From: Ceratodon purpureus
Taxonomy: Eukaryota; Streptophyta; Bryopsida; Pseudoditrichales; Ditrichaceae
Length of the DNA: 64,000 nucleotides
Assembly (NCBI GenBank): GCA_014871385.1
Contig: CM026426.1
Span: 69,855,287-69,919,286, forward strand
Reading direction: 5' to 3'
Shown here: piece after piece, positions 32,837 through 43,382 of the stretch
How positions within the stretch are numbered: position 1 is the first letter of the stretch
How the letters are laid out: each line of letters begins with the position of its first letter
Translations under genes and position numbers: made by a program
Notes under the pieces: generated by a model
Seen by the model: the letters and a program-made list of their open reading frames with translations, nothing else
Databases searched by the model: none
Told to the model about the DNA's origin: nothing

Positions 32837-34131
32837 CTAATGTTCATTGAAGACAACCTTACGCGCCGCTGCAGTTGGGTAACCGTACCTTGAAGGAGTT
32901 GTCTCACAAGTGCGACTTACAATGCCCCAATCGCATACTCCAAAGTAAACTTGGCTCACTTTATCCTCTGAAAAGTGAAGCAAGACATTTCCCGGGGAGA
33001 TGTCATTATGCTGCAAATACCCCTTATGGACCCGGTCCATAATACAAGTCAATGCTCAAGCTAACTTGGCCCTATAGGTGCGGAAGGCCTTAACACATTC
33101 AAGTGTCCCTATAGGCTGATCTATCTGCTTGTCAATGTTACGGTTCTCAATACCCTCCGATACAGTTGAATTCTGCTTGCTCAGAAAATTCTGAATGCAA
33201 TCTCAATTCCACCAAAGCGTGTAGGCTTCCATGGTCCAGTCATTGACCGCAAAAAACTTAATAATGCCGGAATGGTCAATCCTGCAAACCATGGCTTCTA
33301 TCGCTGTCTCATGCCGCTTCTGGGTCTCGTCAGGTGCCTTGGACATCTTCCCTGCAAAGACACAAGTCTCAGGTATGGTTTCCATGCCAACAATACGTAA
33401 TTTTCAGACTATACCATACCCGCCTTCAGTTGTGCCTGACAGCGGAACCACCTTGACCCCTCTTGGAACCGAGACCACTGCTCCCCACAAGTATTATCCA
33501 TTGCCCTTTTCAGTCCAGCTTTAAGCCATGGCCTCACCCTCGTCCTATTACTCGAGAATCTTTTGCACAAATCTTGGACATATTTGAGCTTCTCTATCTC
33601 CTCCTTCTGCGCCCGCAAGTAGCCCTCTTTCGGCTTCTTGTTGACACACTCAAACACATGCACAATGTTCGTAGTTTTTGTTATTATTTGTTGGTCCATC
33701 CACTTAAGGTAATGATAGTAATTAATACAATCATTATATCTCTCGGAATTATTCAGTTTTTTCCACAAATACTCTTCCAAGTGGTTCATTAATGCCTTAA
33801 TTCCCCCCTCCGCCTTGTCAACATGTGTACGAGTAATCGCCTCCCGTTTACGACATCCGTACCACTCCAATGCTAGCTCTCTAACGAAATCCAGGTACCG
33901 AGGAGGTGGGTAGTCCGGGTCCTTCTCACTCGCCCGTTTCCGATTCTTCTTTCCAGAGGAGCCCGATGACGGGTTCGAGCTAGTATGAGATGGTGCTCTG
34001 AAGGTTGCCACCACCTCATCTACAGGAGCATCAAGATCTACATACGTAGGACGTTTCTCGGATCCACAAGAGAGCGACAAAGTTGGAAGAATGAATTGGA
34101 CAGCAAAAAAGAAAGAAAAATTCCCCCCCAC
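32837..34131 (-). pseudogene. Kinase-like gene, decayed (copy 2)
   Basis: Minus strand. The first exon, 34131 to about 33420, encodes a charged N-terminal region (SGSSGKKNRKRASEKD, basic, then helices). A probable intron (GTATGG to TTTGCAG, about 33418-33353) leads to KMSKAPDETQKRHETAIEAM, then KFFAVNDWTMEAYTLWWN, a stop at 33203, and AKLA-stop-ALTCIMDRVHKG (TGA at 33056-33058). Next is LQHNDISPGNVLLHF, the HxDxxxxN catalytic loop, then VCDWGIVS, a DFG variant with Trp. The C-lobe is missing after 32837. Domain order matches the copy at 53.6-55.1 kb, including a stop at exactly the same LA-x-AL position. No in-frame ATG is visible at the 5' end. Substrate unknown. Confidence 0.6.
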
Positions 34132-34200
34132 CCAATCTGATTGCTCCCACTTCCTGCAGTTCCAAGCAGAGCACGTGGAGTCAAGGGCTAGGACAAGGAG
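34121..34200 (-). repeat. 5' leader shared with the hAT gene
   Basis: Plus strand ATTCCCCCCCACCCAATCTG, then CAGTTCCAAGCAGAG and CTAGGACAAGGAG. It aligns with 38501-38580 (ATTCCCCCCACCCAAACC, CAGTTTCAAGCAAGG, CCAGGACATGAAAC). The two downstream genes are unrelated. Confidence 0.65.
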
Positions 34201-34251
34201 CCATTTGGAAGAGGAGACTTTGAAAAGTAGAAAATAAGGGTTAAGAGGAGC

Positions 34252-34259
34252 CTTTTATG
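34252..34259 (-). promoter_or_regulatory. TATA-like box (CATAAAAG)
   Basis: Minus-strand GCATAAAAGG lies within about 10 bp of the GC-rich island and about 120 bp before the kinase-like open frame. The same AAGCATAAAAGGCT occurs at 58281-58290 in the same relation to an island and a gene. Confidence 0.5.
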
Positions 34260-34261
34260 CT

Positions 34262-34600
34262 TTCCTTGGCTGATCGCGCCCGTAAGCGCGTACACGTGCG
34301 CGTACGGGGCCTGCACACGCGCCTGACCACGGACTCCCCACGCGCCCGTTCGCCGCGTTCGCACGCGCCAAACGAGAGTGCCCGCGCCCGTGCCCGTGTG
34401 CGCGCCCATCAGCTCACTTCGGGCGCGCCCGACGAGGCTGCAGGCGCCCGTGCCCGTGTGCTAGCGCACGCAACCTTGCACGCGCCGGTTATCTGTACTT
34501 GCCTGCTTGCTTCACGCGCCCGTGATAGTGCACGCGCCCGTCTCCATGCTCTCGCCCACCTTCCTGTACGCGCTCGTCCCCGTGCACGCGCCCGGATATG
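34262..34600 (-). repeat. GC-rich short-repeat island, type I (copy 2)
   Basis: Degenerate CACGCGCCCGT units throughout, inverted relative to the islands at 38.6-39.5 kb. It is 5' of the kinase-like gene and 3' of the hAT gene. Open frames within it are repeat artefacts. Confidence 0.8.
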
Positions 34601-34928
34601 CAACGTTACATACAATTTTGACTAGGACATACTCGTATATTGAGCAGAATACAAAAAAAAATCACTGGTCAATGACTCAATGGAAATATATTAACCGCAT
34701 TTAGCGCTCAAAAATTAATACAGAGCACAACCATACAATTCCTTCGATTGGGAGATAATGAACTAGGTTGTCTCTAAGTAACATTATATGTCTACGTAAT
34801 AAGAAGGTACTAGAAAGAAGGAAAAAAAAAAAACTTAAAAATAACATAGTATTCATTTTGGGGTTTTAGCCGATAGATTTTATGGTTACATTTACTGCTA
34901 CTTCATGCGCTAAAAAAGTGACCACAGT
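34601..34928. other. 3' flank of the hAT gene, non-coding
   Basis: AT-rich sequence between the island and the inferred end of the hAT coding region. No further feature seen. Confidence 0.5.
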
Positions 34929-37900
34929 CTACTCTCTCCTTGCTTTGCGGGGCTTTTTCTTGCGTGAAGGTTGTTTTTTCTTAGGCAAAGTGGGCCCCAA
35001 TTCTTGCTGGCTTATCACATCCCCGTCATTTGGCGCCTCATCACAATCCGGGTCTTCCTCATCTGAGCGCTCGTTGTCACCTTCATCCTCAAAATCCCGT
35101 CCACTGGAGCTCGTACCTCTCCTTCCACCTCTGATGTAATATTGCGCACTTGGATGGAAATTTCCCCCGTATCGCCATCTCTGGCACTTACCAGGCGCTT
35201 CATAATCCTCTCCTTTTTTCCATTACCGATGGTTGTGATGCCGTCCACACTGATTCCGCGTGTGCAAACAACCCTAGTTCCAGAAGATGGCCCACCTTCA
35301 GTGTACCCTCTATAGAATGGGAGGGGATCAGGTCCGGTTCTTTTGCTTGTCTTTCGTGTTCCTCCACAGGGTTCTTGTGATGGTGGTTTCCTAACAACCC
35401 TGTCTGTGGACTTCTTCGCACCACGCTGGGCCACACTTTGTATGGCGACGTCTATAACTGGCGCCACGGCGTCGTGATTGACGCTGAAGGCACCACGTCG
35501 ACTACCACCAGCTCGATTGAGTGGAGGCCTCGCCGCTGCAGATGATCTAAGGAGTCGAGCTATTTTTGCGCCCATTGAACCCGTGGGCCTCCGAGCCAAG
35601 CCTTCATCCACAATTGTATCTGCTTCGTTACCCCCCATATCAGTGGGTTGCGATGGAGGCACAGTCCGTGCCGGGATTGCGTGAACGGTCCTTCTCTCCT
35701 CAGCAGGAGGAATCTCTAGAAGCAAGCTTAAGTCTCCTGGTGCTGAACATGTTCCCCAGTTGCCCTCCCCACTAAGGAGGCCGGTCCAATGAGGTCCATC
35801 TACAGCCCGTTCATGACTTCCATCACCCCCTTCGTCATTGTCCTCGTCATCATCGCCAGCATGGATATCGTTGCCAAGATGGTCCTCGGTGGAGGAATCA
35901 TCCGCAACCCCGTCATTGTTCTCGGGATTGATATGGACTGGAATAGCATCTTCTTGGTCACGTGTGTCTCTTCCTTCTGCATTAGCCGCTTCATCAAATA
36001 CCGGGAGTGTGGGTAATTCGTCTCCATAGATGTTCATGTCTGGGTTTCCCTGGTTATATTCTGGTTCATTGTTGAAGTCTTACGCATCACCATTATCACC
36101 GTGGTTGTTGAGGTCACGAGGACCGTTGCGGTTAGCGTCATCATCTCCGTTGCCATTACCGTCGTTGGGCCCTATCATATCAACGTCCTCGTGATCATGT
36201 CCCCAGACATCATCATCCACATCGTGTGCGTGGTCATCCGGTATGTAATGATCGTCGTCATCTCCGTCCTCTTCGCTTGGATCTCTCTCCGGATCTGACT
36301 CCTCTGACCAAGCATTGTTCTCGTACCATCTGAGGGGGTTGGGCTTTGCGCGTTCGCGGAGGAGTCTGCTGTTCGTATAAATGTACACCAAGGCCTCTGA
36401 CTTCTCAACCCCCAGGCAGTTGCGTACCTTGTTGTGGACAAACGAATACATGCTCCAATTCCGTTCACACGATGAGGCGGAGCAGACCTGAGATAAAATG
36501 CGCTTTGCAATGATTGCCAAGGCCCCCCGCTCTAAATCATTTGCCACCATTGATGGGGTTCCAGATTTGCTGCTGCAAAATCGATGGTCACCTTGGGGCT
36601 GTAAGGGCCACGTTCCTCGTCAAACTCGGTAATCTTTGCCACCAGTTCGGCAAATGGAATTCCCATTTGCCCACCCACCTGACGAAACACCCGATTGAGA
36701 GCTGCCTTTGCTTCTCCTAAGGCTTGTAGGGCGCGATGTCCTTTGGTCCAAGGGTTCAAGAGCGATGTGGCATAATGAAGATTGGTGTGTATCATGTCCC
36801 ATCTACGGTCGAATCGCCTCTCCAGGCTTGTTGCCATGTCCGGTGGGAAAAAGCAAGGGTCTCCTTGGAGACTGTATACGTGATCCTTTAGGTTGCTCAT
36901 TGTAACCCATGCCTTGCCCATTGCGGGCTGGTTTCCATCGATCGTTCTGAGAGCTACCAGGGCTAGTTTTACCAGGTGCTTGAAGTTGTCACACTGATGC
37001 CAGAACCCATCATCACGGATTGTTTGACACACTAGGCTTGCGCGTGCATGATTACGCACCCCCTCGGTTTGATTGAATAGACCGTCGACATACTTGAACC
37101 ACTCCGCTGCCATGACCAATTGCTCTAAAGCAAATGTAACCTCCATAAGGCGCTCTATCATCAGATAGTTACAAGCGAATCTGGTTTCACCGAGAACCAC
37201 CAAGGACAACTTGGGTTCAAATTTGCGGAAAAGAACCATAGGAACATGATGTCTCCGAATGTAATGACACACGTGTTTAGCTTTGGCGACCAAATCCTTC
37301 ACAAAGCGTTCTTTGCCCCAGTCCTCCATAAGAAGATCTAGAATATGGGCACAACATCCCTGCTTGTACATGTGCGGATACTCCTCTAGGATATTATCCA
37401 TGGCGCCAAGCATGTTGCTTGCATTGTCCGTACAAATTTGGACAACAATCTGAGGGCCAATTTCTGGAATATACTTCTTCATCTCCCTCGCAATGTATCC
37501 CATTGACTTCTTCTCGCGAGTCGTATCAACAAACCCAAGAAATACATAGCCTGCCGGACATACTAGCACGACATTCATCAACGGTTGGCAATTCACATTA
37601 TCCCAAACATCTGAGCAAATGGTAGCCCCGTATAACTCGGTCGACGTTTTTGTACGTTCATCAATCTTTGCCTTGATTTGCTTCTTTTTTTCCCTGATGT
37701 GCGTTGTTCGCATCGCGTTATAGAAAGGGGGATTGTAGTCAAATCCGGCAGCCGCCGTTGTACTCACCGCCTTTATAAATGTTGGGTGCTTGGCCACGTT
37801 GAATGCGACGTTGGCTTCGTAAAAGAAGGATGACCACAACATGTCCAGCTCCTTCCGCTTGGCGATCTGGAGTGCTTCACTCATGTCTTGTTGCCGCAAG

Positions 37901-38259
37901 CTCCTAGTGGTATTCGAACCGGCCCTACTAGGTGCACCACTGGAGACATTTCGGTCCTCTTCGGTATCATTATACGAGGGTTCGGATTCACCGTACAGAG
38001 TGCCGTGTGTGGAAGCACTGGAACACGGACGTTGAACTGACGCGGGGTATGTTGGCCTCATACCATCCATCTCCTCCTGTGTCAAAGGGCCGTGAATCTT
38101 TCGAGCGCAATACTGAAACTTCCTCTTCACTACGGTAGGTGCCTTTTGGCAAACCCTCGAGAGATTGGGCTGATTCCAACCATAATGCTGAAGGCACCTA
38201 GACTTCACGTACGAAAGCTTGGTCCTGCAATACACACATTGGGCTTCCTTATTTGACAA
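34929..38259 (-). pseudogene. hAT-family transposase with acidic/basic tail
   Basis: Minus strand. N-terminus: BED-like zinc finger C8, C11, H25 and C37. Middle: DUF659-type region (TELYGATICSDVWDNVNCQP, then MNVVLVCPAGYVFLGFVDTT, QIVVQICTDNASNMLGAMDN, KQGCCAHILDLLMEDWGK). C-terminus: hAT dimerisation block ILSQVCSASSCERNWSMYSF. Breaks: a one-base frameshift near 36545 (QWW into ANDLERG), a TAA at 36080-36082 (CAA in the ancestor) and a frameshift near 35110. Beyond them the frame continues as a long acidic region ending in PKKKQPSRKKKPRKARRE and a stop at about 34929, so the original protein was about 1100 aa. No in-frame ATG lies near 38259, so the start is uncertain. It moves DNA by cut-and-paste; this copy is dead or its sequence contains errors. 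It is flanked by inverted GC-rich islands. Confidence 0.8.
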
Positions 38260-38500
38260 TGACCCTTCCTTGAGCTTGACCGTAAATCATGGTGCCCACT
38301 CTCTTGTACCGAGTCTCGGAATGGCTCTAGCCGGAGCAACCACTTCAACCGGTTCAACCGCTTCAACCGGTTCCATAGTGAATGATTCGGGAAGTATCGG
38401 GACTAATAGGACCAGTAATACCAAAAGATTATTATCTGATATAACTTAGTGTGTCTGAAAAGTGCTTGACACATTGATTTATGGAGAGAAGAATTTTTAC

Positions 38501-38580
38501 ATTCCCCCCACCCAAACCAAGTGTCTCCCCAAGCTAACAGTTTCAAGCAAGGAGCCTCAAGGAGACCCAGGACATGAAAC
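38501..38580 (-). repeat. 5' leader shared with the kinase-like gene
   Basis: Homologous to 34121-34200. Minus strand: TTTGGGTGGGGGGAATG preceded by CTTGAAACTGTTAGC and GTTTCATGTCCTGG. Confidence 0.65.
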
Positions 38581-38619
38581 ACCCAAGGAGGTAAGGTGGA
38601 TGTCAAACCAGGAGGGCAG

Positions 38620-38627
38620 TTTATATA
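38620..38627 (-). promoter_or_regulatory. TATA box (TATATAAA) of the hAT gene
   Basis: Minus-strand CAGTATATAAACTGCC, about 15 bp inside the GC-rich island edge and about 360 bp upstream of the hAT open frame. Confidence 0.6.
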
Positions 38628-38639
38628 CTGACGCCCTCG

Positions 38640-39248
38640 GCCGGGGGAGTACTGTCTGGACGGGTGGGATCCAACGGGCACGCGCGCACCGTAAGGATCG
38701 GGCACGCTCGGAAGCAAATGGGCGGGCGCAGGTGGGCGCGCGCGATTGCAGGCCGCGTGGCGGATCGCGCGCGCGAGCGAATGCAGGCGCGAGCTCTGGA
38801 GGGCGGGTGTGCGCGCGAGCATAGTCAGGACAAAGCGGGCGGGCGCGGGCGCGCACTGACGAGCGAATGTTGGCGCGGGCGCGCATTGACGGTCGAATGC
38901 AGGCGCAAGCAGACAGGCGAGATCGATTTTGCGCTCTCAATTCACTGAGTAAAAGTAACAATGAGAGGGGAAAATGAATAATGTTTTTGAAAATTAAACT
39001 GTGTGAACTCCAAACACGTGAACATCTACAGAAGATAAGGGGAATCTTATTTAGATTTCACATTCTGACACATTTAAATCCGGTTAACAACCCTCTTCAT
39101 TCACACATGTCTCAGAACTGGAGCAAGTGCTCGACCGGCTCTGTATGTGTCTGCCTACTCAGTGAAAGGTAGTTCCTTTTAAGTTAATCTGGGGCAAACT
39201 TAATTAAAAGTATGGGATAAATTTTTCTAGTTAACGCGTTACTCTGAT
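38640..39248 (+). repeat. Tandem unit 1: GC-rich island type I plus 300-bp tail
   Basis: The island 38640-38935 (GGGCGCGCGCGA, GGCGCGAGC and GGGCGCGGGCGCGCA units) is followed by GCGAGATCGATTTTGCGCTC, ATAAGGGGAATCTTATTTAG, CATTCACACATGTCTCAGAA and ATTTTTCTAGTTAACGCGTT. The unit is repeated with an offset of about 611 bp. Confidence 0.85.
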
Positions 39249-39860
39249 GGAAACCGCACAGGCACGCGCACGCGGCGTAGTTGAGGACGGGCGCGAGCAG
39301 TTGCGCGCGAGCAGTTGGGCAAATCAGAAGGATCGCGCGCGCGCGAGGGAGACGGGCGCGCGCGATCAGTTGTTGGCGCGAGCGCTGGAGGGCGGGTGCA
39401 CGCGTGCGCAATGCGTTGCGTGCATGATCAATCGCCGCGCGCGCGAGTGTAGTCAAGACGAAGCGGGCGGTCGCGGGCGCGCACTGACAGGCAAATGCGA
39501 GCGCGCACGCGCGGGCGCAAGCTGACGGGCGAGATCGAACTTGCGCTCGCAGTTCACTGAGAAGAGATGATAATGAAAGATAAAAATAAAAAAAATTAGA
39601 AACTTCAAATGCGTGAACTTTGTATAGGTTAACATCTCTAAAAAATAAGGGGAATCCTATTTAGATTTACGATTGTGACACATTTAAAGCCTGTCAACAA
39701 CCCACCCCATTCACACATGACTAAGAACTGGGGCAAGTGGTCCACATGCTCTCCATGTGTCTACCCTGTTAGTGGAAGGTAAGTCGTTTTAAGTTAACCT
39801 CGGGTAGAGTTAACTAAAAATATGGGACAAATTTTTCTAGTTACCGCGTTACTCTAGTGA
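39249..39860 (+). repeat. Tandem unit 2: GC-rich island type I plus 300-bp tail
   Basis: Second copy of 38640-39248 with the same order: the island to 39530, GCGAGATCGAACTTGCGCTC, ATAAGGGGAATCCTATTTAG, CATTCACACATGACTAAGAA and ATTTTTCTAGTTACCGCGTT. Confidence 0.85.
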
Positions 39861-39924
39861 AAAATAAATAGATCGAATAGGCATTCAAATTATAAAATTA
39901 TGATAACCAAAAAAATAAACAACA

Positions 39925-40150
39925 AAATCAAGAATGTAGGAGTATTTAATAAAAATAAGGGGATAGGATGAGGAAGTGGTAGAACTAGAAAAATGAACGG
40001 ACGAATTGAACAAGATAAATAAATGAAAGGGTAGTGTTGTAAGAGGGAAAGAAAAAAAAAAAAGAAAAAAACAAATTAAAGAGTGTAGGAGTATTGAATA
40101 AAAATAAGGGGATAGGATGGGAGAGTGGTGGAATTAGAAAAATTATTTCA
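39925..40150 (+). repeat. Two direct copies of a 70-80-bp AT-rich segment
   Basis: TGTAGGAGTATTTAATAAAA then TAAGGGGATAGGATG begins at about 39935 and again at about 40085 (offset about 149 bp). Confidence 0.75.
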
Positions 40151-40164
40151 ATGATCTTGTTGGA

Positions 40165-40575
40165 GTGCTCGGGCGCGTGTAAATTGCGCGCAAGCACTGA
40201 CGGGCGCAGACGCATACGGGCGCGAGCGCGTACTTGCGCGTGCAAATGGAAAGAGGAAGTTTGACGGGTAAAAGTAGTTGCATGTTACGGTTGCAGTGCT
40301 TGCGCACGTGCAATGACAAGCACGAGCAGTCGAGCGCGTGCAACATCGGGCGCGACTTGAACGCGAGAGACATTGTCGGGGGGGGGGGGGGGGGAATTAA
40401 TTCCACAATTCGGAATTCGTGCACGCGCCCGTGGCTCGACGGACGCGGGCGGTATGCGCGGGCGCTCACGGGCGCGTTCCTGAGTTTACAGAAGAGTATT
40501 CTTGCCGGGGGCTGGTGTGCACGCGCGCGGGCACGCACACTACGGGCGCTCGCAAATGCGCACGTGCATGCAGGC
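40165..40575. repeat. GC-rich short-repeat island, type I (copy 5), with G14 tract
   Basis: GGGCGC/GCGCGTGCA units in mixed orientation; a run of about 14 G at 40380-40394 divides it. The left half reads mainly GGGCGCG and the right half contains both GGGCGC and CGCGCCC. No gene can be assigned to it; 40576-40987 shows none either. Confidence 0.75.
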
Positions 40576-40987
40576 GGGTTCACAGTTTAAATCCGGAGAA
40601 CATAAAATTCAATCCATACCTTAAATACACTTACCATAACCTAAATTTACTTACTGTGACTTAAATCCACTTACCATGCTAAACATTTTGGTGTGCACCA
40701 AAATTATTTAAACATTTATCATACGATGGAAGGAGAAGAGACAACCGATGGAATGAACAACATGTTTGGCAATCCAAAAACGGGAGACCAATGCAGGGAG
40801 AATAAAAGTGTCTTAAGCTCACGACAATGTTTCCGAAAAGAAAATTAACATCCATTATTTGAGTTTAACAACCATTAATCGTGTCAATGTAATCCTAAAC
40901 CTATCTAATTCCATATGCCTTCTACATGTATTTATATTCCGATATCTTTTTACAAAACGTAGTCTTCACTCATGGATCTCCACGACG

Positions 40988-42170
40988 TCACGTGCCCGGT
41001 GCAGAGGAACTCAATCCACCCTCATTGTGTCGTAAACGAGAGCTCCCCGCTGCACTACTTTCTGCCCCATCGCTAGCGATGAGTTTCCGCTTCGCAGAAT
41101 GGGTTCTCTTCGCTATGCCATCTCCTCCAAGCATTGCTTCCATGAAGTTGCTGTCACGCATTCGACGGAGCACTCTAAGGGTCTCCGGACTATGTTGTGC
41201 GCATAGGAAATCCACGGCTTAACCCTTGAACAGTTCACTCCATTGAGATTTTGCACTCATCAAGTCATTAGCGATGCGGAGTTCCGTTTCGTTCATTTCA
41301 TGCACCTCCTTGTGCTGATCCGCAACCAATTGCCCTTTGGAATTCCACCTAAATCCAAGAGGATGGGCGCCGTACTGGAATGTATTGTTTTGTTGATCCC
41401 AATACTCTTGAAGCGTTTGGTAAAAGCAATTCGTCCTTCCCACAAGGTCTTCTTCAACCCCGCCCCTGATGAGTTCGTGGCAGATCCTTACAATCTCCGC
41501 AAGATCCCTGTTTCACCCCCACTGCACGCTCATTTCACTCTTGTAGGTCTGGTGCATTCCTTTACGCCAATTCCAAATCAAGTTCTCACCCCACTTGTCC
41601 GGAAAGTCAGGAGTATTTTCCTTATTTTGCTCCCAATGTAGTGGCATCCACGTCGCTAAGCCGAAGTGCTCATAAAAACGCTTGTGTAAGGGGGCCTTAC
41701 ATACTGCACACCACCGACGTATCATGGCATGGGAAATCAAGCACTGTAGATGATTCATGCATTGACAGGATCCCAATGATGAGCCCCCCTCTAGCGCAAA
41801 TGGATTGGTACGAATGATATACTGGGTTCCATCCAATACATACTTCTCTGGATTGGGCCAAAGCAATCTTGGGTGTGTATTCTCAGGGATCTTCTCATTG
41901 GATTTTGCGGTCTTGTACTCCCATCCAAACTGCGTCCGATCTATTTCCTTACCAATCATCGGTAAGTCGTCAGGGAACATTCATCCTCATGTGCCCACGA
42001 AGTAAATCCCTCTTGGTGTTAATCTTGAGGTAGTCACGGTCAATTTTTTTGAACTCACTGTACATCTGTCTGTGACGGTCAATGTTCAGAATGCATGCAA
42101 TCTTCCATTGGTAGTATTGTTTGCTCATCTGGATTAGATACGCTTTGAGCATCCCGTTGGTAGCTTGCAA
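40988..42170 (-). pseudogene. VDW/RING family protein, copy g (RING part, decayed)
   Basis: Minus strand. A helical N-terminal piece (42170-41990, YYQWKIACILNIDRHRQMYS) is followed by a frameshift at about 41975. Then one frame runs from 41980 to 40988, broken by TGA at 41513-41515 and TAA at 41219-41221 but open across both. The RING-like block is SSLGSCQCMNHLQCLISHAM, then WCAVCKAPLHKRFYEHFG: C-x-C-x2-H-x2-C, C-x2-C, then FG, the same tail as the other copies. The first C-x2-C pair is not visible. No VDW domain is found upstream. The C-terminus has SAKRKLIASD. It is the most divergent RING-bearing member and would not be called without the others. Confidence 0.45.
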
Positions 42171-42249
42171 TTTGGAGACAGTGGGTATCGCTGACTATTG
42201 AAATCCCAAAGAGTCCTCCGTCTCTTGGGTGGAAGTATGCTAGACCAAT

Positions 42250-43380
42250 GTACTTTTTGAGTCACAGTACAATATACATTGACGGCACGAATTTGTACTT
42301 ATATTTACCTGTACTCAGTAGCTTTTTCTTCAGTTTTTGTTTTGTTTTTCCAAATACTACATATGTAGAGACTTCCTTTGCATCATTGAATCAGTTAGAA
42401 AAGCAAGTTAAGTGTGTTCAATTTGTACTATTGTGCACTAGTACAAAAAAGTCACACAGTACTTGTATATGAGAAAAGTACAAAATTCTTCATCATCAAA
42501 GGCTCCAATTCTATCTTTGTTTTTTGCAAAGGAGATAAGAAGGAATAGCCTATTGGAATCTATCCCTGCTTTTACAACTAAATGGTTAATTTGATCTGTA
42601 CATAGAAGAAAGTGCTGGTTTCAGTGTCAACAGAATACAAAGTGGAAAATTATGATTTTTTGTAATCGAAGGCATGATTCTCGACGGCGGCACGCATTTC
42701 TACAATGGCCTTCTGTCAAATAATGAAAATGGTCATTTTTCCGTTACATGGCCCTTGACGTCTTCCTGTAAGTACATTTCAAGCACCATGTCACATGGAG
42801 TACATAAAATACTTGCTCTAAGTAGCTGCATGTACCTGAAGATTAGGCCTAATATGCAAATATGACATTTCGAGCGCCTAACAAAAATTATCGAGTACTA
42901 TGCAATACACAATAATACACTAGAATTCAGTGAAGCAACTTCTTGTACACGTACTGGATTTAGACTTTGACACTAACATACAAACATTTCATTTCTAGCG
43001 CCAAACAATTGTTCACCAAGTATTATGCAATACACAACAATTCATGGAATTCAGTGAAGGAACTTCTTGTACACATATTGCATTTAGACTTCGACACTAA
43101 TATACATGTTCAGACACATGCTGTTAATGAACTTGGACTTCATATACACTGTGCAAGTCTAAGTTGTCTCAGATCACAATCAGGTGAAAGCTTGAAACCA
43201 CATCAGTGACATCACGCATAGAGTGTACAACCTTACGATCCAACAATATACTTTCACTACTTCCTATAACAAACTTCTAGAACTCACCTAAACTGGAACA
43301 ACTGCATACTACTTTTGCAGACTCCATAGTACATAAGCACTAAAATTCCTACAAAGCACATATCCAGAATACTAGCACAA
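42250..43380. other. Non-coding with a 125-bp tandem duplication
   Basis: No gene supported. 42857-42982 and 42983-43107 are related: ATGCAATACACAATAATACA / ATGCAATACACAACAATTCA, then AATTCAGTGAAG(C/G)AACTTC and TTTAGACTT(T/C)GACACTAA. Confidence 0.65.
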
Positions 43381-43382
43381 AT

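Noticed and set aside
35789-36298. Hydrophobic plus-strand frames opposite the hAT tail
   Set aside because: Antisense of an Asp/Glu/Asn-rich coding region gives Ile/Val-rich shadow frames.
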